From contig RECU01000040.1 in the NCBI GenBank assembly GCA_007693855.1, forward strand, positions 1 to 64,000: a stretch of 64,000 nt of DNA, read 5' to 3'. The translations under genes and the position numbers were made by a program. Numbering within the stretch: the stretch's first letter is position 1; the number at the start of each line of letters is the position of its first letter. The notes below the pieces were generated by a model. It was not told the origin of the DNA and ran no database searches. It saw only the letters and a program-made list of their open reading frames with translations. Below, piece after piece: positions 61,455 through 64,000 of the stretch. Source of the stretch: Gammaproteobacteria bacterium. Lineage in GTDB: Bacteria; Pseudomonadota; Gammaproteobacteria; Steroidobacterales; PWYM01.

Positions 61455-63008
61455 CTAGACGCGATGGCGCAGGGCGGTCTCCGCGGCAAACAGTGCCTGG
61501 TTCGCCAGCGCCGCGGCCCTCTCCTCAGCCATGAACGGCAGCTGCACCAGGCCCTGCGGCAACACCAGCACCAGCGTCACCAGTCCGTGCCGACGGAGAT
61601 AGGGACTGCTGCGCAGCTGAACCTGCTGCACCCGGGCAAGCTCGAAGGCTTCGAGCCGTTGGCCGAACAGTCCCCGGCGCACCCAGATCACCGTTCGATC
61701 CAGCCACCAGCCCCACTGGCGCCAGCGCAGCCACACCAACGGCGGCAGCAGCACCAGCAAGACGGTCAGCGGCAATATCGCAGCATGCTCGCGACCCAGC
61801 GTGACCAGCAGCGCACCAAGGACGCCGGCCACGACAAGGAACCCGCGCCCGAGCCACCAGCTGCGATACCGGATATGGATAGGTTCAAAGGCTGCCGGCA
61901 CGACAGCCCCCGGATACAGCCGCCCGACCAGCAGCCGATCGGCCGCACGCAGCCCGGGCACCAGGAAACTGCGCTGACTGACCTCGTTGCCGCGGCCATC
62001 GCTGCGGGTCTGCAAGCCGGCCAGCACCCAGCAGCCCAGCAGGCGACCGACGGGAGACTGCTGGAGCACCACGCCGGTGAGCTTGTCGCGTCGCAGGGTC
62101 TGTTCACGGCGCTCGAGCACACCGCCACTGCCCACCAGCCGCTGGCCGTAGTCGTGCAGGCGATAAGGGTGGAACCGGAGCAATGCGGCCGCCCCGCCGG
62201 CGGCGAGCAACGCGGCCAGCACACCTGCCAGCAGCGGCAGAACTGCCGACCAACCGGCCGAAAACTGAGTCTCGAGCCAGGCGACCAGCTGGGTCATGGC
62301 AAGCGAATCCGCCGTCTGCCGGAACACCAGATCCAGCGCATACACCACCACGCCCGCGACCACCCAGACCTGGTTGCTGCTCAGCCCGTGCACGAACAGC
62401 CGACCGACACCGGGCGCATGCAGCAGCACGGGCGTGACGGCGTCAGCGCCCTGCTCCATGCGCCCGGCCTCATCCGCCGCCAGCTCATCGGCAACCTCAT
62501 TGTCGGCGCCGACCGCCGCCCGGGCACCCACGATCCGGTCACGAATCTCCTCGGCCAGACGACGCGGAATACCTGGCAGCTCGACTTCCCGCTCCGCAGC
62601 CCCCGGCGTCTCCAGGCTGAACTGCACCAGCCCAAACGGGCGGAAATAGACCGGTTCGCCGAGCTGGACGTTCTGGACGCGGCTGAAGCGTATCCGCAGT
62701 TCCTTGTGCTCGAGCACCCCGCGGCGAACACGCACCGCATCCTCCTCGACGCGGAAACGAAACCTGCGATGGTAGATCGCAGTGGTGACCACAATGATCA
62801 GGAACAGCGCGCTCGCGCCCAACAGCAACTCGCGCATCCCCAGTCGTTCCACGAACGCAACACTGGCGCCGGCGCCGAGGAACACCACGAGGTTTTCGCG
62901 AATGAACTTCTGCAGCGCCCGGACGATGAGGAACACCAGGGCGACGGGCGAGAGGCGCTGCCACGCACCTGCGCCGGGATCAGCCCTCGTCACCGCGCTG
63001 CGCCCCAT
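61455..63008 (-). CDS. bPH2-domain membrane protein, YdbT-like
   Basis: A protein of about 517 residues with several membrane helices and three bacterial PH (bPH2) domains. Each has an R-x-x-V-L-E-x(4)-R-x(8)-Q-V pattern: RRGVLEHKELRIRFSRVQNV, VGSGGVLERREQTLRRDKL, and VRRGLFGQRLEAFELARVQQ. YdbT-type proteins are membrane-bound, often encoded next to YdbS, and their role is poorly known. The start at 63008 is uncertain (GTG at 62993 also possible) and overlaps the upstream gene by 29 nt. Confidence 0.88.
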   Translation of the reverse strand: MGRSAVTRADPGAGAWQRLSPVALVFLIVRALQKFIRENLVVFLGAGASVAFVERLGMRELLLGASALFLIIVVTTAIYHRRFRFRVEEDAVRVRRGVLEHKELRIRFSRVQNVQLGEPVYFRPFGLVQFSLETPGAAEREVELPGIPRRLAEEIRDRIVGARAAVGADNEVADELAADEAGRMEQGADAVTPVLLHAPGVGRLFVHGLSSNQVWVVAGVVVYALDLVFRQTADSLAMTQLVAWLETQFSAGWSAVLPLLAGVLAALLAAGGAAALLRFHPYRLHDYGQRLVGSGGVLERREQTLRRDKLTGVVLQQSPVGRLLGCWVLAGLQTRSDGRGNEVSQRSFLVPGLRAADRLLVGRLYPGAVVPAAFEPIHIRYRSWWLGRGFLVVAGVLGALLVTLGREHAAILPLTVLLVLLPPLVWLRWRQWGWWLDRTVIWVRRGLFGQRLEAFELARVQQVQLRSSPYLRRHGLVTLVLVLPQGLVQLPFMAEERAAALANQALFAAETALRHRV

Positions 63009-63588
63009 GTGAACTGGACACGGCGGCCGGTCGATCATCATCGCCATCGCGGATACGCTCGAGCAGAAACTGCCTGACCCGCCGCGCCGTCTCACGGTCC
63101 AGCCCCGCGACCGTGAGATCGCCACCCGCGCCTCCGGCGGTATAGCACTTCAGGCGGGTCAGGCCGAAACGACGCTCGAGGGGCCCGGAGACCGTCTCCA
63201 CATGCTGGATCCGCGCAAACGGCACAATCACGCTGCGCCGCCACAGCACCCCGGAGCGGTAGATCAGGTCATGCTCACGCAACGCCCAGGCCCGACGCCG
63301 CGCATCGAGGGCCGCAAACACGCCGTTGATCGCCGCAATCAGCAGCAGACCACCGAGCACGAACGGCGCCAGGACCCCGAGAGCCGCGGGCAACAGTCCC
63401 GCCGCTGCAGCGCTCCAGGCCAGCAGCGCCGCCCCCAGCGGTGCCAGCCAGCCCAGCACCGCGGCGACCACGGCATATGGAGCATAGGCCTGTACCACGG
63501 GCACAAGCGCCACGGCGCGGAAATCAGGCAGCATCTCCGCCGCAACCGCCGGGTTGGTGAACGTCCCCTCCGGTGCGCTGGCCGTCAT
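62980..63588 (-). CDS. bPH2-domain membrane protein, YdbS-like
   Basis: A 202-residue protein with two or three membrane helices and a bPH2 domain (IYRSGVLWRRSVIVPFARIQHVET then RRFGLTRLKCYTAG). It pairs with the YdbT-like protein directly downstream, the usual arrangement. The ATG overlaps the lysA stop by 4 nt. Function unknown. Confidence 0.88.
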   Translation of the reverse strand: MTASAPEGTFTNPAVAAEMLPDFRAVALVPVVQAYAPYAVVAAVLGWLAPLGAALLAWSAAAAGLLPAALGVLAPFVLGGLLLIAAINGVFAALDARRRAWALREHDLIYRSGVLWRRSVIVPFARIQHVETVSGPLERRFGLTRLKCYTAGGAGGDLTVAGLDRETARRVRQFLLERIRDGDDDRPAAVSSSHGAQRGDEG

Positions 63589-64000
63589 GACTCCGGTGGC
63601 AGGGCGATCTCACGCGCCGGCTGACGCAGGTTGTAGTGCGAACTCATCACGTAGCCGTACGCACCGGCATTGGCAATGAGCACGACGTCGCCCTCGCGCG
63701 ACGGCGGCATCAGTCGATCCGTGCCCAGCTTGTCGCCACTCTCGCAGTTTGGCCCGACGATGCTGACGATTTCGGTTGCCGGCTCGCCGAGCCGAGTCAG
63801 GTTGACGATCTCGTGGAAAGCGCCGTAGAGGGCTGGTCGGATCAGTGAATTCATGCCCGTGGCAATGCCGACGTACTGGACGTCGCCCTTGCCCTTGATC
63901 TGGGTCACCTCGCTGACCAGCACGCCAGCGGCCGCCACGAGGTAGCGCCCGGGTTCCAGCCAGAGTGCGTAATGCGGATGCGCCTCACGAATCGCGGCCA
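63585..64000 (-). CDS. lysA: Diaminopimelate decarboxylase (5' part cut by window)
   Basis: The frame is open to the window end; about 138 C-terminal residues are present. LEPGRYLVAAAG, VGPNCESGDKLG and the GAYGYVMSSHYN loop are LysA motifs; the GPNCESGD segment carries the active-site Cys and substrate contacts. It decarboxylates meso-diaminopimelate to lysine with PLP. Since the N-terminus lies outside, a fused aspartate kinase, as seen in some Xanthomonadales, cannot be excluded. Confidence 0.93.
   Translation of the reverse strand, partial: AAIREAHPHYALWLEPGRYLVAAAGVLVSEVTQIKGKGDVQYVGIATGMNSLIRPALYGAFHEIVNLTRLGEPATEIVSIVGPNCESGDKLGTDRLMPPSREGDVVLIANAGAYGYVMSSHYNLRQPAREIALPPES

Noticed and set aside
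61464-63077. A 537-codon plus-strand open frame over the YdbT-like gene
   Set aside because: It is rich in Gln, His and Arg, has no ribosome-binding site and mirrors the GC-rich third positions of the real gene.

Overview
The window is GC-rich, densely packed bacterial chromosome with no tRNA, rRNA, insertion sequence, phage or CRISPR signal. The gene content points to a gammaproteobacterium with a versatile heterotrophic metabolism. The main reasons are a bifunctional-format HisB, a TonB2/TtpC-type energising operon, a leucine attenuator, and a SAM-I riboswitch on a metB-metY-metX operon. I cannot name the genus; a Xanthomonadales- or Immundisolibacter-like relative would fit, but that is inference.

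Layout. (1) 1-5 kb: catabolic-type genes: a truncated FAD oxidoreductase, a LysR regulator, a RidA remnant, an SDR, an unrecognised family protein, a MaoC hydratase, a REDY/HapK-like protein and a YciI protein. (2) 5-13 kb: lipoprotein, sulfurtransferase sseA, etfBA, an MFS exporter, a four-helix-type membrane protein, a peroxiredoxin, a TRAP permease pair lacking its binding protein, and a GST-like protein. (3) 13-26 kb: a second catabolic block with IclR and GntR regulators, hydantoinase A/B (the A subunit has a histone-H1-like Lys/Ala tail), HMG-CoA-lyase-like and CaiB-type CoA-transferase genes transcribed divergently, an isochorismatase-like hydrolase and a VOC protein. (4) 26-33 kb: O-methyltransferase, TSUP permease, 2Fe-2S ferredoxin, then the six-gene operon DUF3450 - ttpC-like - exbB - exbD - tonB - TPR lipoprotein/secreted protein. 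(5) 33-37 kb: acyl-CoA dehydrogenase, SDR, quinone oxidoreductase, histidine phosphatase. (6) 37-44.5 kb: leucine operon with a leader peptide and attenuator: threonine-dehydratase-like gene, leuA, ilvE, leuC, leuD, leuB. (7) 44.6-45.6 kb: a diguanylate cyclase behind a textbook sigma-54 promoter. (8) 45.6-49.5 kb: metB-metY-metX under a SAM-I riboswitch. (9) 49.6-56.7 kb: a TrpR/YerC-family regulator with a large operator palindrome, then hisG-D-C-B-H-A-F-E with tight overlaps; hisI is absent and the HisB phosphatase half has lost its nucleophile. (10) 56.7-64 kb: DUF1338 protein, serine hydrolase, cupin, orphan peptide-type binding protein, two bPH2 membrane proteins and the truncated 3' part of lysA.

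Regulation is unusually readable here. Four different amino-acid control strategies sit within 15 kb (ribosome-stalling attenuation for leu, SAM riboswitch for met, TrpR-type operator for his, sigma-54 for c-di-GMP synthesis). A recurring palindrome TTGTATACAA, of the kind bound by GntR-family regulators, marks several promoters across 12-37 kb and suggests a local regulon. The most useful follow-ups are the degenerate HisB phosphatase domain, the H1-like tail on HyuA, the TTGTATACAA regulon, and the two pairs of paralogous uncharacterised proteins in the first 18 kb.
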